Shown here one piece after another: positions 1 through 7,759 of a stretch of 44,310 nucleotides of DNA. The number at the start of each line of letters is the position of its first letter. The first letter of the stretch is position 1. The notes below the pieces were generated by a model. The model had not been told where the DNA came from and did no database searches. It saw only the letters and a program-made list of their open reading frames with translations. The translations under genes were made by a program, and so were the position numbers. The DNA is from Actinomycetes bacterium (lineage in GTDB: Bacteria; Actinomycetota; Acidimicrobiia; Acidimicrobiales; RAAP-2). Where the stretch lies: assembly GCA_021801235.1 (NCBI GenBank), contig JAJYYG010000105.1, positions 1 to 44,310 on the forward strand, in the 5' to 3' direction.

Positions 1-140
1 CGGCGCCCGGGTCACCCCGGCGGTCCCCGGGGACCGACAGGGCCCGTAAACCGCCCGCCGGGCTCCGGCACCGCCGGCTGGACCGGCCCGGACCCGGGCG
101 GACCGCCATCCCCGGCACGGCGTCCGGGCGGGGTTGACCG
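1..140. other. Non-coding end region downstream of lepB
   Basis: I see no convincing gene here. The stretch is extremely GC-rich and holds a perfect 16-bp palindrome, CGGTCCCCGGGGACCG, at 21-36. It may contain the end of the lepB transcript, but there is no T-tract after any stem. The neighbouring gene on the left is outside the window. Confidence 0.4.
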
Positions 141-872
141 TCAGAAGATCCGGAACTGGCTGAGCGGCCACACGATGGCCACCACCTTTCCCACGATCAA
201 CGACCGCGGGATCGGCCCGAACCACCGGCTGTCCTGGGAGTCGGTCCGGTTGTCCCCCATCACGAAGTACTCGCCCGGCGGGATCTTCACCGGGCCCGGC
301 ATGTCGAACTGGGGGTGCGGATCGCCGGGGATGGCGGTGGTGTAGCTCTGGGGGCCCTTCGGCAGCCAGGGCTCCGAGAGAAGCCTCCCGTCGATGTAGA
401 CCTGTCCTCCCGAGGTCGAGATGGTCTCCCCCGGCAGGCCCACCACCCGCTTGACCAGGTCGGTGAAGTCCTGGGGCTCGAGCGGGGGCCGTTTGAACAC
501 CACGATGTCCCCGCGCTGGATGGAGTGCAGGTGGTAGCTGACCTTGTCCACGATGATCCGGTCACCGATCTGCAGGGTCGGGAGCATCGAGCCGGACGGG
601 ATGTAGAAGGTCTGGATGACGAACATGCGGAGGCCGATGGTGCCCAGCACCACCAGCACGGCGATGACGGCCCACTCCACCAGCCAGCGACGGGCGCGCC
701 CCCTCGGCCGGGACGCGGCCGGGTCGCTCCCGGTGGCCTGGTCAGCCGCACCGCCGGCGATCCCCCCGGGGGGGACGCCCCCTCCCTGCGTCCCGTCGGG
801 GACCGGTCGTGGCGGCGGGGCCGAGCCGGGAGCGACGCCCGACACGGGCTGGGAGGGTTGACGGGCGGGCAC
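141..872 (-). CDS. lepB: Signal peptidase I
   Basis: Type I signal peptidase (S26 family), which removes signal peptides from exported proteins on the outer face of the membrane. The 243-residue product has a 60-residue Pro/Gly/Ala-rich cytoplasmic N-terminus, one membrane segment (about 63-85), and the Ser/Lys dyad: Ser95 in PSGSMLPTL and Lys141 in LVKRVVGLPGE. The C-terminal box GDNRTDSQDSR is also present. The start is a GTG at 872. A TANNNT element 9 nt upstream suggests the gene has its own promoter although it follows pafA by about 50 bp in the same direction. The length of the N-terminal tail depends on this start; a shorter start would leave the catalytic part intact. Confidence 0.93.
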   Translation of the reverse strand: MPARQPSQPVSGVAPGSAPPPRPVPDGTQGGGVPPGGIAGGAADQATGSDPAASRPRGRARRWLVEWAVIAVLVVLGTIGLRMFVIQTFYIPSGSMLPTLQIGDRIIVDKVSYHLHSIQRGDIVVFKRPPLEPQDFTDLVKRVVGLPGETISTSGGQVYIDGRLLSEPWLPKGPQSYTTAIPGDPHPQFDMPGPVKIPPGEYFVMGDNRTDSQDSRWFGPIPRSLIVGKVVAIVWPLSQFRIF

Positions 873-881
873 AGACCGACG

Positions 882-887
882 ACCCTA
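882..887 (-). promoter_or_regulatory. -10-like element of lepB
   Basis: TAGGGT on the minus strand, 9 nt before the lepB GTG. This fits the actinobacterial TANNNT consensus and would give an mRNA with almost no leader. No -35 box is evident. Confidence 0.5.
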
Positions 888-924
888 GTGCAGGCGGGAT
901 GGAAAGGCGTGGGCGCAGCCCGGC

Positions 925-2283
925 TCACAACCCCGCGATCAGCTTGTCGACCCGCTCGTCCCTCGAGCGGAACGGGTCCTTCAGTAGCACCGTGCGCTGC
1001 GCCTGGTCGTTCAGCTTCAGGTGCACCCAGTCGACGGTGAAGTCCCGGCGGCGCTCCTTCGCCCGGCGCACGAACTCGCCGCGCAGCCGAGCCCGGGTGG
1101 TCTGCGGAGGCGTCGTCATGGCCACCGCGATGGAGGCGTCGTCGCAGATCCGGTCGACCTGATCGTGACGTTGGAGGCGGTAGTACAGCCCCCGCGAGCG
1201 GTCCACGTCGTGGTACTGGAGATCCAGGAGGGAGACGGCGGGGCTCTGCAACGACACCGCATGACGCTGCCGGTACCGGTCGATCACCCGGTACTTGGCG
1301 ACCCAGTCGCACTCCCGGTGGAGGGACAGCGGATCGGACTCCAGGCCCTTGAGGCAGTGCTCCCACATGTCGAGCGCCCGGTCCTCCTGCGGGGAGAACC
1401 CTTGGCGGTCGCGGAACTTCAGGGCCCGCTGGAGGTACTCCCCCTGCAGGTCGAGCGCGCTCATCTCCCGCCCGTTGGCCAGCCGCACGGCACGGCGGCA
1501 GGTGATGTCGTGGCTGATCTCGCGGATCGCCCGGATGGGGTTCTCCAACGTGAGATCGCGGAACACGGTGGCCGGGTCCTCGAGCATCCGGAGCATGATG
1601 CTGGTGGTCCCCACCTTGAGGAAGGTGGCGTACTCGCTCATGTTGGAGTCCCCCACGATGACGTGGAGCCTGCGGTACTTCTCGGCGTCGGCGTGCGGTT
1701 CGTCCCGGGTGTTGATGATCGGGCGGCTCCGGGTGGTGGCGGACGACACGCCCTCCCAGATGTGCTCCGCCCGCTGGCTCAGGCAGAAGACCGGACCCCG
1801 GGCGGTCTGGAGGATCTTGCCGGCGCCTGCGTACACCTGGCGGCTGACGAGGAACGGGATCAGCACCTCGGTGTAGTGGGCGAAGTCGTCGCCCCGGCTG
1901 GTCAGGTAGTTCTCGTGGCAGCCGTAGGAGTTCCCGGCGGAGTCGGTGTTGTTCTTGAAGAGGTAGACGTCACCGCGGATCCCCTCCTCCCGCAGACGCT
2001 CCTCCGCCCCGTGGACCAGCGACGCCAGGATCCACTCCCCCGCCTTGTCGTGGACCACCAGCTCGGCGATGTCGTCGCACTCCGGGGTGGCGTACTCGGG
2101 GTGGCTGCCGACGTCGAGGTACAGCCGGGCCCCGTTCTCAAGGAAGACGTTCGAGGAGCGGCCCCAGCTCACCACCCGACGGAAGAGGTAACGCGCCACC
2201 TCGTCGGGGCTGAGCCGACGTTGGCCTCGGAGCGTGCACGTGACCCCGTACTCGTTCTCCAAGCCGAAGATGCGCTTGTCCAT
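925..2283 (-). CDS. pafA: Pup-protein ligase PafA
   Basis: Ligates the C-terminal glutamate of Pup to lysines of target proteins using ATP (carboxylate-amine ligase related to glutamine synthetase). The 452-residue product opens with the family signature [13 protein letters not shown] and has the catalytic-base region [20 protein letters not shown] with Asp57, then the conserved [16 protein letters not shown] nucleotide-site stretch. I chose the ATG at 2283 rather than the in-frame GTG at 2292. A TACCGT hexamer lies 7 nt before the ATG, and GAGGAG directly before it is too close for a normal ribosome-binding site. The gene lies 54 bp after prcA and is paralogous to dop in the same cluster. 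Confidence 0.95.
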   Translation of the reverse strand: MDKRIFGLENEYGVTCTLRGQRRLSPDEVARYLFRRVVSWGRSSNVFLENGARLYLDVGSHPEYATPECDDIAELVVHDKAGEWILASLVHGAEERLREEGIRGDVYLFKNNTDSAGNSYGCHENYLTSRGDDFAHYTEVLIPFLVSRQVYAGAGKILQTARGPVFCLSQRAEHIWEGVSSATTRSRPIINTRDEPHADAEKYRRLHVIVGDSNMSEYATFLKVGTTSIMLRMLEDPATVFRDLTLENPIRAIREISHDITCRRAVRLANGREMSALDLQGEYLQRALKFRDRQGFSPQEDRALDMWEHCLKGLESDPLSLHRECDWVAKYRVIDRYRQRHAVSLQSPAVSLLDLQYHDVDRSRGLYYRLQRHDQVDRICDDASIAVAMTTPPQTTRARLRGEFVRRAKERRRDFTVDWVHLKLNDQAQRTVLLKDPFRSRDERVDKLIAGL

Positions 2284-2290
2284 GCTCCTC

Positions 2291-2296
2291 ACGGTA
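2291..2296 (-). promoter_or_regulatory. -10-like element of pafA
   Basis: TACCGT on the minus strand, 7 nt before the pafA ATG. It sits in the palindrome ACGGTACCGT. It suggests pafA can be transcribed independently of prcBA as a leaderless mRNA. Confidence 0.5.
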
Positions 2297-2337
2297 CCGT
2301 GCGCCCACCCGGTCCGAGCGGAGGCCCCGGCGCCTCC

Positions 2338-3015
2338 TCAGGCGAGCAGCGCGTCCAACTCGCCGGAGGTCAGCCGCCGGAACGTGCGGCGACCCGATCC
2401 TTCGGCGAGGAGCGCCACTTCGAGGTCGGCTCCCCCGAGCGTGCGGTCGGGCCCGGCGAGCGCCCCCACCGTGGCGTGGACCGCGTCGGCCAGCGACCAG
2501 TCGGCCTGCCAGGCGGACTCGACCTTCTCGGCGATCGCCTCGGTCTCGCCCCCCAGCACCGCGTACCGATCCTCGTCGGTGATGGTCCCTTCGTAGGCGA
2601 TGTGGTAGAGCTGGTTGGGTCGCCGGTCCGTGCCCAGCTCGGCCACGAGGATCTCCACCTCCAGAGGCTTCATCTCGTGGGTGAACACCTGTCCGAGGTA
2701 CTGGGCGTAGAGGTTGGCCAGGGAGCGGGCGTCCACGTCCTCGCGGCTGTAGGCGAACCCCTTGGTGTCCGCGTGACGGACCCCCGAGACGCGCAACTGG
2801 TCGAACTCGTTGTACTTGCCGACCCCGGCGAAGGCGATGCGGTCGTAGATCTCGCTGATCTTGTGCAGCGACCGGGACGGGTTCTCCGCCACGATCACGA
2901 TGCCCTCGGCGTAGATGGCGGCGATGAGGGAACGACCCCGGGCGATGCCCTTCTGGGCATACTCGGCCCGGTCCTTCATCATCTGCTCGGGCGCCACGTA
3001 GTACGGCATCGTCAT
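2338..3015 (-). CDS. prcA: 20S proteasome alpha subunit
   Basis: Non-catalytic alpha-ring subunit of the bacterial 20S proteasome, which gates the chamber and docks the Mpa ATPase. The 225-residue product starts MTMPYYVAPEQMMKDRAEYAQKG, as PrcA proteins do, and continues with the Ntn-hydrolase fold segments ARGRSLIAAIYAEGIVIVAEN and KISEIYDRIAFAGVGKYNEF. There is no N-terminal propeptide or catalytic Thr, consistent with an alpha subunit. The start overlaps the prcB stop (ATGA), so the two are probably translationally coupled. A second in-frame ATG at 3009 gives an equally good N-terminus (MPYYV). Confidence 0.95.
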   Translation of the reverse strand: MTMPYYVAPEQMMKDRAEYAQKGIARGRSLIAAIYAEGIVIVAENPSRSLHKISEIYDRIAFAGVGKYNEFDQLRVSGVRHADTKGFAYSREDVDARSLANLYAQYLGQVFTHEMKPLEVEILVAELGTDRRPNQLYHIAYEGTITDEDRYAVLGGETEAIAEKVESAWQADWSLADAVHATVGALAGPDRTLGGADLEVALLAEGSGRRTFRRLTSGELDALLA

Positions 3016-3827
3016 GACTGCGCTCCCTCTCCCCGCCGCCGGTCGATCAATGAGGCGAAGAGCGCCGCCACCCGGTCGTCCGGGACCCGTGCGAAGCCGT
3101 CGGCGGTGACCGTCGCGACCAGCGGGTAGATCCCGCGCACCACGTCGGGCCCCCCGGTGGCGGAGTCCTCGTCGGCAGCCTCGTAGAGCGCCTGGATCGC
3201 AAGCTCCACCGCCTCGTCGGCGGCCATCCCGGCCCGGTACCCGAGCTTGATGGTGGTCCGGGCGTCCCGCCCGCCCGAACCGGTCGCGTTGTGCTCGGTC
3301 TCCTCGTAGTGCCCGCCGGTCACGTCGTAGGTGAAGATCCGGCCCGTCCCCCGGGCGAGGTCGTAGCCGGCGAAGAGGGGGACCACCGCCAGCCCCTGCA
3401 TCGCCATCGGCAGGTGCTCGCGCACCATCTGGCCAAGCTGGTTCGCCTTGCCCTCGAGGCTCAGCACCACGCCCTCGACCTTCTCGTAGTGCTCGAGCTG
3501 GGTCTGGAACAGCCGCACCATCTCCACCGCCGGGCCGGCCGCACCGGCGATCGCCACCGCCGAGTACCGGTCGGCCGGGAAGACCTTGTCCATGGTCCGG
3601 TGGGCGATGAGGTGCCCTTCGGTCGCCCGCCGGTCGCCCGCCATCACGATGCCGTCCGCGAACCGGAGCGCCACCACCGTCGTGCCGTGCCGGAGCGCCA
3701 CCGGTGCGTCCCCGGCAGGGACGCGGCCGTCGGGCGCCACCGGACCGTGCGGGATGCGCAGACGCCGGACGAGCCCGGCGAAGTCCGGTCCGGGGTCGTC
3801 CGTCGGCGCGAAGAACGGGAGCGTCAC
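3012..3827 (-). CDS. prcB: 20S proteasome beta subunit (catalytic)
   Basis: Catalytic beta subunit of the 20S proteasome. With the GTG start at 3827 the precursor is 271 residues: a 48-residue propeptide ending in ALRHG, then Thr49 (TTVVALRFADGIVMAGDRRA), the N-terminal threonine nucleophile exposed by autocleavage. Lys in the HRTMDKVF segment and the SGGRDA loop near the C-terminal third are family features. The GTG is preceded by GGGGAG about 8 nt upstream and lies 4 nt after the pup stop. A longer upstream frame exists but runs through pup in another frame and is not credible. It overlaps prcA by 4 nt. Confidence 0.95.
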   Translation of the reverse strand: MTLPFFAPTDDPGPDFAGLVRRLRIPHGPVAPDGRVPAGDAPVALRHGTTVVALRFADGIVMAGDRRATEGHLIAHRTMDKVFPADRYSAVAIAGAAGPAVEMVRLFQTQLEHYEKVEGVVLSLEGKANQLGQMVREHLPMAMQGLAVVPLFAGYDLARGTGRIFTYDVTGGHYEETEHNATGSGGRDARTTIKLGYRAGMAADEAVELAIQALYEAADEDSATGGPDVVRGIYPLVATVTADGFARVPDDRVAALFASLIDRRRGEGAQS

Positions 3828-3831
3828 CGGT

Positions 3832-4029
3832 TCACTCCCCGCCCTTTTGCACGTAGTTGCGCACGAACTCCTCGGCGTTGTCCTCGAGCACCTCGTCGAT
3901 CTCGTCGAGCAGGTCATCGAGCTCGGCCTTCAGCTTCTCCCCTTTCGCCGAACCGGCGGGGACCTCCTCCACCGCCTCTGCGCCCCGATCGGTGGTGCCG
4001 CTCTTCCTCTTCAGCTCTCGTTCAGCCAT
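3832..4029 (-). CDS. pup: Prokaryotic ubiquitin-like protein Pup
   Basis: Small tag protein attached to lysines of proteasome substrates. The 65-residue product is Lys/Glu/Asp-rich, with an unstructured N-terminus (MAERELKRKSGTTDRG) and a predicted helical Mpa-binding stretch (about 30-58). It ends QKGGE. The last residue is already glutamate, as in corynebacteria, so the deamidation that Dop performs on GGQ-type Pups is not needed. The ribosome-binding site TAGGAGAG (4036-4043) includes the stop codon of dop. The pup stop is 4 nt from the prcB start. It is too small and acidic to be confused with other families. Confidence 0.97.
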   Translation of the reverse strand: MAERELKRKSGTTDRGAEAVEEVPAGSAKGEKLKAELDDLLDEIDEVLEDNAEEFVRNYVQKGGE

Positions 4030-4035
4030 CTGCCA

Positions 4036-4043
4036 CTCTCCTA
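4036..4043 (-). promoter_or_regulatory. pup ribosome-binding site overlapping dop stop
   Basis: TAGGAGAG on the minus strand, 6 nt before the pup ATG. Its first three bases are the dop stop codon, so ribosomes ending dop land on the pup initiation site. This suggests translational coupling. Confidence 0.7.
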
Positions 4044-5534
4044 GCTGCTCAACCGGTCCAACAGTTCGGCCGGACTCGCGCTGCGCTCCAGCAGTTCGTC
4101 GACATGGTCGGCGGTGCCGCGCAGAGGGTCCATCATAGGGACGCGCCGCAGCGGGTCGGTGCCGAGGTCGAACACCAGCGAGTCCCAGTTGGCGGTGACC
4201 ACCGATGCCGGCCACTTGCTGAGGCACCTGCCCCGGAACCAGGCACGGGTCCCGCGCGGCGGCTCGACCACGGCGCGTTCGACCGCGGCGTCGTCCACCA
4301 GGCGTTCGGTGTCGAGCCGCCGGAACAGGGAGCGTTCGGGACGGAGGTCGTGGTACTGCAGATCGATGGCGGCGAGCCGCTGGTCGTCCCACCCGCACCC
4401 CTGGCGCTCGCGGTAGGCCTCCAGGAGCTGGAGCTTGGCCACCCAGTCGAGCTGCCGGGCGAGGGACATCGGGTCTCCCTCGAGCCCGTCGAGCACCGCC
4501 TCCCAGCGGCGGAGCACCTCCTCCCCCACTCCCGCGTCCCCCATGCACGCGAGCCCGTTGCTGTCGGCGTAGGCGCGGGCCGCCGTGTACAGCTCCCACT
4601 GGACCGCCAGCGCCGTAGCGGTCGATCCGTCCTCCATCAACAGGGGCCGGCGGAGGGTCCGGTCCCGGGAGACCTCGTGCATGGCCCGGACGGGATCGGC
4701 CAACCCCAGGGACCGGGGGATCGTCACGTCGTCCTCGATCATGGCGAGCACCAGCGCGGTCGTCCCGACCTTCAGGAAGGTGGCCACCTCGGCCAGGTTG
4801 GCATCCCCGACGATCACGTGGAGCCGGCGGTAGCGGTGGGGGTCTGCGTGGGGCTCGTCGCGCGTGTTGACGATGGGGCGCTTCAGGGTCGTCTCCAGCC
4901 CGACCCGCTCCTCGAAGAACTCCGCCCGCTGGGTGAGCTGGAAGTCCACCGGCTCCCCGTCGAACGCGGTGGTCTCCGATCCCACCTTCCCCGCCCCCGT
5001 GAAGACCTGCCGCGTCACGAAGTGCGGGGTCACGCCCTCGACGATCCGGGAGAACGGGGCCGCCCGGTCCATCAGGTAGTTCTCGTGGCAGCCGTAGGAG
5101 TTCCCCTTGCCGTCGGAGTTGTTCTTGTAGACGACGAAGCGGCGCCCGTCGGTGACGACCCGGTCGGCGGCCTCCATCGACCGGATGAGGACCAGTTCGC
5201 CGGCCCGGTCGTAGCGCAGGCACTCCATCGCGTCGAGACACTCCGGCGTCGAGAACTCCGGGTGGGCGTGGTCGACGTAGAACCGGGCGCCGTCGGTCAG
5301 CACCGTGTTGAGCAGATGGGTCTCCACCTGGGGCGGGAGCGAGCCTTCGAGCGCGAAGCCGCGGGCGTCGTTCCCGGGGGACTCGTCCTCGAAGTCCCAC
5401 CCCACCTGCTGACGGGCGATCTCCTGGGCGTAGGCGTTGATCAGGACCGACGACGCCGCGATCGGGTTCGGGTCCCCGTGCATGACGTGGATGCCGTACT
5501 CGGTCTCGATGCCGCAGACCTTGGGGATCGACAC
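4041..5534 (-). CDS. dop: Depupylase/deamidase Dop
   Basis: Paralogue of PafA that hydrolyses the Pup-lysine isopeptide bond and, in species with Pup-Gln, deamidates Pup. The 497-residue product begins KVCGIETEYGIHV and has the catalytic Asp88 in DGARFYVDHAHPEFSTPEC. A Dop-specific insertion (Dop-loop, about 43-65) lies before it, as does the [19 protein letters not shown] nucleotide-site stretch after it. It is distinguished from PafA by this loop and by the CGIETEYG start. The GTG at 5534 has a TAGGGT hexamer 6 nt upstream and lies 56 bp after mpa. Because the local Pup ends in Glu, its main job here is probably depupylation (inference). Confidence 0.94.
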   Translation of the reverse strand: MSIPKVCGIETEYGIHVMHGDPNPIAASSVLINAYAQEIARQQVGWDFEDESPGNDARGFALEGSLPPQVETHLLNTVLTDGARFYVDHAHPEFSTPECLDAMECLRYDRAGELVLIRSMEAADRVVTDGRRFVVYKNNSDGKGNSYGCHENYLMDRAAPFSRIVEGVTPHFVTRQVFTGAGKVGSETTAFDGEPVDFQLTQRAEFFEERVGLETTLKRPIVNTRDEPHADPHRYRRLHVIVGDANLAEVATFLKVGTTALVLAMIEDDVTIPRSLGLADPVRAMHEVSRDRTLRRPLLMEDGSTATALAVQWELYTAARAYADSNGLACMGDAGVGEEVLRRWEAVLDGLEGDPMSLARQLDWVAKLQLLEAYRERQGCGWDDQRLAAIDLQYHDLRPERSLFRRLDTERLVDDAAVERAVVEPPRGTRAWFRGRCLSKWPASVVTANWDSLVFDLGTDPLRRVPMMDPLRGTADHVDELLERSASPAELLDRLSS

Positions 5535-5540
5535 GCGCAG

Positions 5541-5546
5541 ACCCTA
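5541..5546 (-). promoter_or_regulatory. -10-like element of dop
   Basis: TAGGGT on the minus strand, 6 nt before the dop GTG. It implies a leaderless dop-pup-prcB-prcA transcript in addition to read-through from mpa. Confidence 0.5.
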
Positions 5547-5562
5547 CCCGCGCCCGTCGGCG

Positions 5563-5592
5563 GCGGTCGCGGTCGCGGTCGCGGTCGCGGTC
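5563..5592. repeat. Five perfect copies of the hexamer GCGGTC
   Basis: GCGGTC repeated five times without change, running into the mpa stop codon and lying just upstream of the dop promoter-like hexamer. Simple six-base repeats of this kind can change copy number by slippage. Here that would change only the spacer between mpa and the dop promoter. Confidence 0.9.
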
Positions 5593-7375
5593 ACAGGTAC
5601 TGGCCGGTGCCCACCCGTTCGATCGACCTGCCGCCCGTCGTCCCCCGATCCTCGCTGACCAGGGTCCGGATGTACACGATCCGCTCGCCCTTCTTGCCGG
5701 AGATCTTCGCCCAGTCGTCGGGGTTGGTGGTGTTGGGCAGGTCCTCGTTCTCCTTGTACTCCTGGCGGATGGACTCCAGCAGGTCGCTGGTCCGGATCCC
5801 GCGCCCGGTCCCGGCGATGGAGCGCTTGATCGCCAGCTTCTTGGCCCGGCGGACGATGTTCTCGATCATGGCCCCGGACGAGAAGTCCCGGTAGTAGAGG
5901 ACCTCCTTGTCGCCGTTCTGGTAGGTCACCTCGAGGAAGCGGTTCTCGTCGTCCTCCCGGTACATCTCCGCCACCGTCGCCTCGATCATCAGCCGGGTGG
6001 CCTTGGCCGGGTCGCCGCCGCCGAGGGAACGGACCTCCTCGTCGTCGAGGGGCAGGTCCGGCGTCAGGTACCGGCTGAAGATCTGCGCCGCCGCCCGCTC
6101 GTCGGGCCGCTCGATCCGGATCTTCACGTCGAGGCGGCCCGGGCGGAGGATCGCCGGGTCGATCAGGTCCTCGCGGTTCGAGGCCCCGATCACGATGACG
6201 TCGCGCAGCGTCTCCACCCCGTCGATCTCCGCCAGGAGCTGAGGCACGATGGTGGACTCCATGTCCGAGCTGATGCCGGTCCCCCTGGTCCGAAAGAGGG
6301 AGTCCATCTCGTCGAAGAAGACGATCACCGGGACACCCTCCTCCGACTTCTCCCGTGCCCGCTGGAAGACGAGCCGGATCTGGCGCTCCGTCTCCCCGAC
6401 GTACTTGTTGAGGAGCTCGGGACCTTTGATGTTGAGGAAGTAGCTCCGGATGTTGGTGTTCCCGGTGACCTGGGCGACCTTCTTGGCCAGCGAGTTGGCC
6501 ACCGCCTTGGCGATCAGGGTCTTCCCGCACCCCGGCGGGCCGTAGAGCAGGATGCCCTTGGGCGCGGGGAGCTTGTGCTCCGCGTAGAGCTCACGGTGCA
6601 GGTACGGCAACTCCACCGCGTCGGTGATCGCCTCGATCTGCTCGTCGAGTCCCCCCACGTCGGCGTAGGCCACGTCGGGGACCTCCTCGAGGACCAGCTC
6701 CTCCACCTCCGGCCTCGGGAGCTTCTCCACCAGCAGCCCCGTCCTCGACTCCATGAGGACCGTGTCGCCCGCCCGCAGCTTGACGCCCCGGAGGGAGTCG
6801 GAGAGCTCCACCACCCGCTCCTCGTCCGCCCGGCCGTAGATGAGGGCCCGGCGCCCGTCCTCGAGGAGCTCCTTCAGGACGACCACCTCGCCCGACCCGT
6901 CCCCCTCGCGCGCCAGCACCACGTTGAGAGACTCGTTGAGGACCACCTCGTCGCCCTGGTGCAGCGCGTCGGGGGCGATGTCCGGGTGCAACGACACCCG
7001 CATCTTCCGGCCCCCCGAGAACACGTCGACCGATCCGTCGTCGTTCGCCCCCAGGTAGGTCCCGTAGGCGGCGGGCGGCTGGGTGAGCTTCTCCACCTCC
7101 TCCCGGAGGTTGGCGATGTGCTCCTTGGCCGTCTGCAGGGTGAAGGTGAGCTTCTCGTTCTGCGACACCGCCTGGGCCAGCTGGCCCTTGACCTCCAGGA
7201 GCTTCTCCTCGAGCGCCTGCACCCGCCGGGGGCTCTCCTGGAGGCGCCGCCTCAGGAGGGCCACCTCCTCCTCGGCCTCCCGGACCCGAGCCAGGAGGCC
7301 GGCATCCGCGCCGTGGTCGGAACGATCCTGTCGATGGTCGCCTGGTCGCCGGTCGAACTCAGCCGTCGGAATCAC
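5591..7375 (-). CDS. mpa: Proteasome-associated AAA ATPase Mpa/ARC
   Basis: Hexameric ATPase that recognises pupylated proteins, unfolds them and feeds them into the 20S proteasome. The 594-residue product has a Pup-binding coiled coil (about 32-98), two OB folds (about 100-225), and one AAA domain with Walker A GPPGCGKT (279-286) and Walker [10 protein letters not shown] (about 350-358). It ends in GQYL, the C-terminal tail that docks into the alpha ring. The start is taken as GTG 7375. The only ribosome-binding-like sequence, GGGAGG at 7390-7395, is 14 nt away and fits a short overlapping frame better, so the exact N-terminus is uncertain. It is the first gene of the proteasome cluster and is divergent from the ferredoxin. 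Confidence 0.95.
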   Translation of the reverse strand: MIPTAEFDRRPGDHRQDRSDHGADAGLLARVREAEEEVALLRRRLQESPRRVQALEEKLLEVKGQLAQAVSQNEKLTFTLQTAKEHIANLREEVEKLTQPPAAYGTYLGANDDGSVDVFSGGRKMRVSLHPDIAPDALHQGDEVVLNESLNVVLAREGDGSGEVVVLKELLEDGRRALIYGRADEERVVELSDSLRGVKLRAGDTVLMESRTGLLVEKLPRPEVEELVLEEVPDVAYADVGGLDEQIEAITDAVELPYLHRELYAEHKLPAPKGILLYGPPGCGKTLIAKAVANSLAKKVAQVTGNTNIRSYFLNIKGPELLNKYVGETERQIRLVFQRAREKSEEGVPVIVFFDEMDSLFRTRGTGISSDMESTIVPQLLAEIDGVETLRDVIVIGASNREDLIDPAILRPGRLDVKIRIERPDERAAAQIFSRYLTPDLPLDDEEVRSLGGGDPAKATRLMIEATVAEMYREDDENRFLEVTYQNGDKEVLYYRDFSSGAMIENIVRRAKKLAIKRSIAGTGRGIRTSDLLESIRQEYKENEDLPNTTNPDDWAKISGKKGERIVYIRTLVSEDRGTTGGRSIERVGTGQYL

Positions 7376-7399
7376 CTCGCATACGTCAGCCTCCCGGCG

Positions 7400-7405
7400 A
7401 CCCTA
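7400..7405 (-). promoter_or_regulatory. -10-like element of mpa
   Basis: TAGGGT on the minus strand, 24 nt before the mpa GTG. It is followed by a GGGAGG stretch (7390-7395) and a CGTCAGCC copy (7384-7391) within the short presumed leader. Confidence 0.4.
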
Positions 7406-7430
7406 CACCGGTCCCCGGCCCACCCGGTCC

Positions 7431-7470
7431 CGGCCCGTCAGCCGTTCCCCCGGCCCGTCAGCCGCTCCCC
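7431..7470. repeat. 20-bp tandem duplication
   Basis: CGGCCCGTCAGCCGTTCCCC is followed immediately by a second copy with one change (T to C at position 15). Each copy contains CGTCAGCC, which also occurs at 7384-7391 and inverted at 7539-7546. Confidence 0.85.
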
Positions 7471-7527
7471 CCGGCAGCCCCTGCGTCCCTCGTCGGGCAG
7501 CGCCGGTTGCTCGTCCCCCGCTGCGGA

Positions 7528-7568
7528 CCGGAGGTGGAGGCTGACGGGCCATCAGCCACTACCTCCGG
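7528..7568. repeat. 41-nt inverted repeat (possible operator or hairpin)
   Basis: The outer arms CCGGAGGT (7528-7535) and ACCTCCGG (7561-7568) are perfect complements. The inner arms GGCTGA (7539-7544) and TCAGCC (7552-7557) are also perfect complements, separated by a 7-nt loop. Three bases between the arms do not pair. It ends 9 bp before a TACGAT hexamer on the plus strand, so it would cover the -35 region of a ferredoxin promoter. Confidence 0.7.
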
Positions 7569-7645
7569 GGTTCGGACTACGATGGGCAGCACCGTAGGGG
7601 ATCGTGCCCCCGCCCGCTCCGGAGGTGGGTCCCTCGCGCTCCGGT

Positions 7646-7687
7646 CCTCCGGAGTGGTGAAGAAGACCTCCGGAGTGGTGAAGAAGA
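7646..7687. repeat. Perfect 21-bp tandem duplication
   Basis: Two identical adjacent 21-bp units, each beginning CCTCCGGAGTGGTG and ending AAGAAGA, lie 73 bp before the ferredoxin start. Both contain the palindrome CTCCGGAG, which also occurs at 7617-7624. Confidence 0.9.
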
Positions 7688-7759
7688 GTTGCGAACGCCA
7701 CGGCTTCCGAACGACTGGCCCGTGGAGACGCCCGGAGAGACGTAGGAGAGTCACAACCA

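Larger units (their letters stand above)
7376..7759. other. Divergent intergenic region between mpa and ferredoxin
   Basis: A 384-bp gap without a convincing gene. It holds a 20-bp tandem duplication (7431-7450 and 7451-7470, one mismatch), a 41-nt inverted repeat (7528-7568), a perfect 21-bp tandem duplication (7646-7687), and several copies of two short motifs: CGTCAGCC/GGCTGACG and ACCTCCGG/CCGGAGGT. A TACGAT hexamer at 7578-7583 could be a -10 element for the ferredoxin. The repeat density is unlike any other gap in the window. Confidence 0.6.

Noticed and set aside
21-36. A perfect 16-bp palindrome taken as a terminator or regulator site.
   Set aside because: It has no loop or T-tract, is made only of very common GC-rich words, and has no neighbour on the left to interpret it with.
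5544-6530. A long Arg/Gly-rich frame overlapping mpa on the same strand.
   Set aside because: It has the composition of a shifted reading of mpa and no protein motif.
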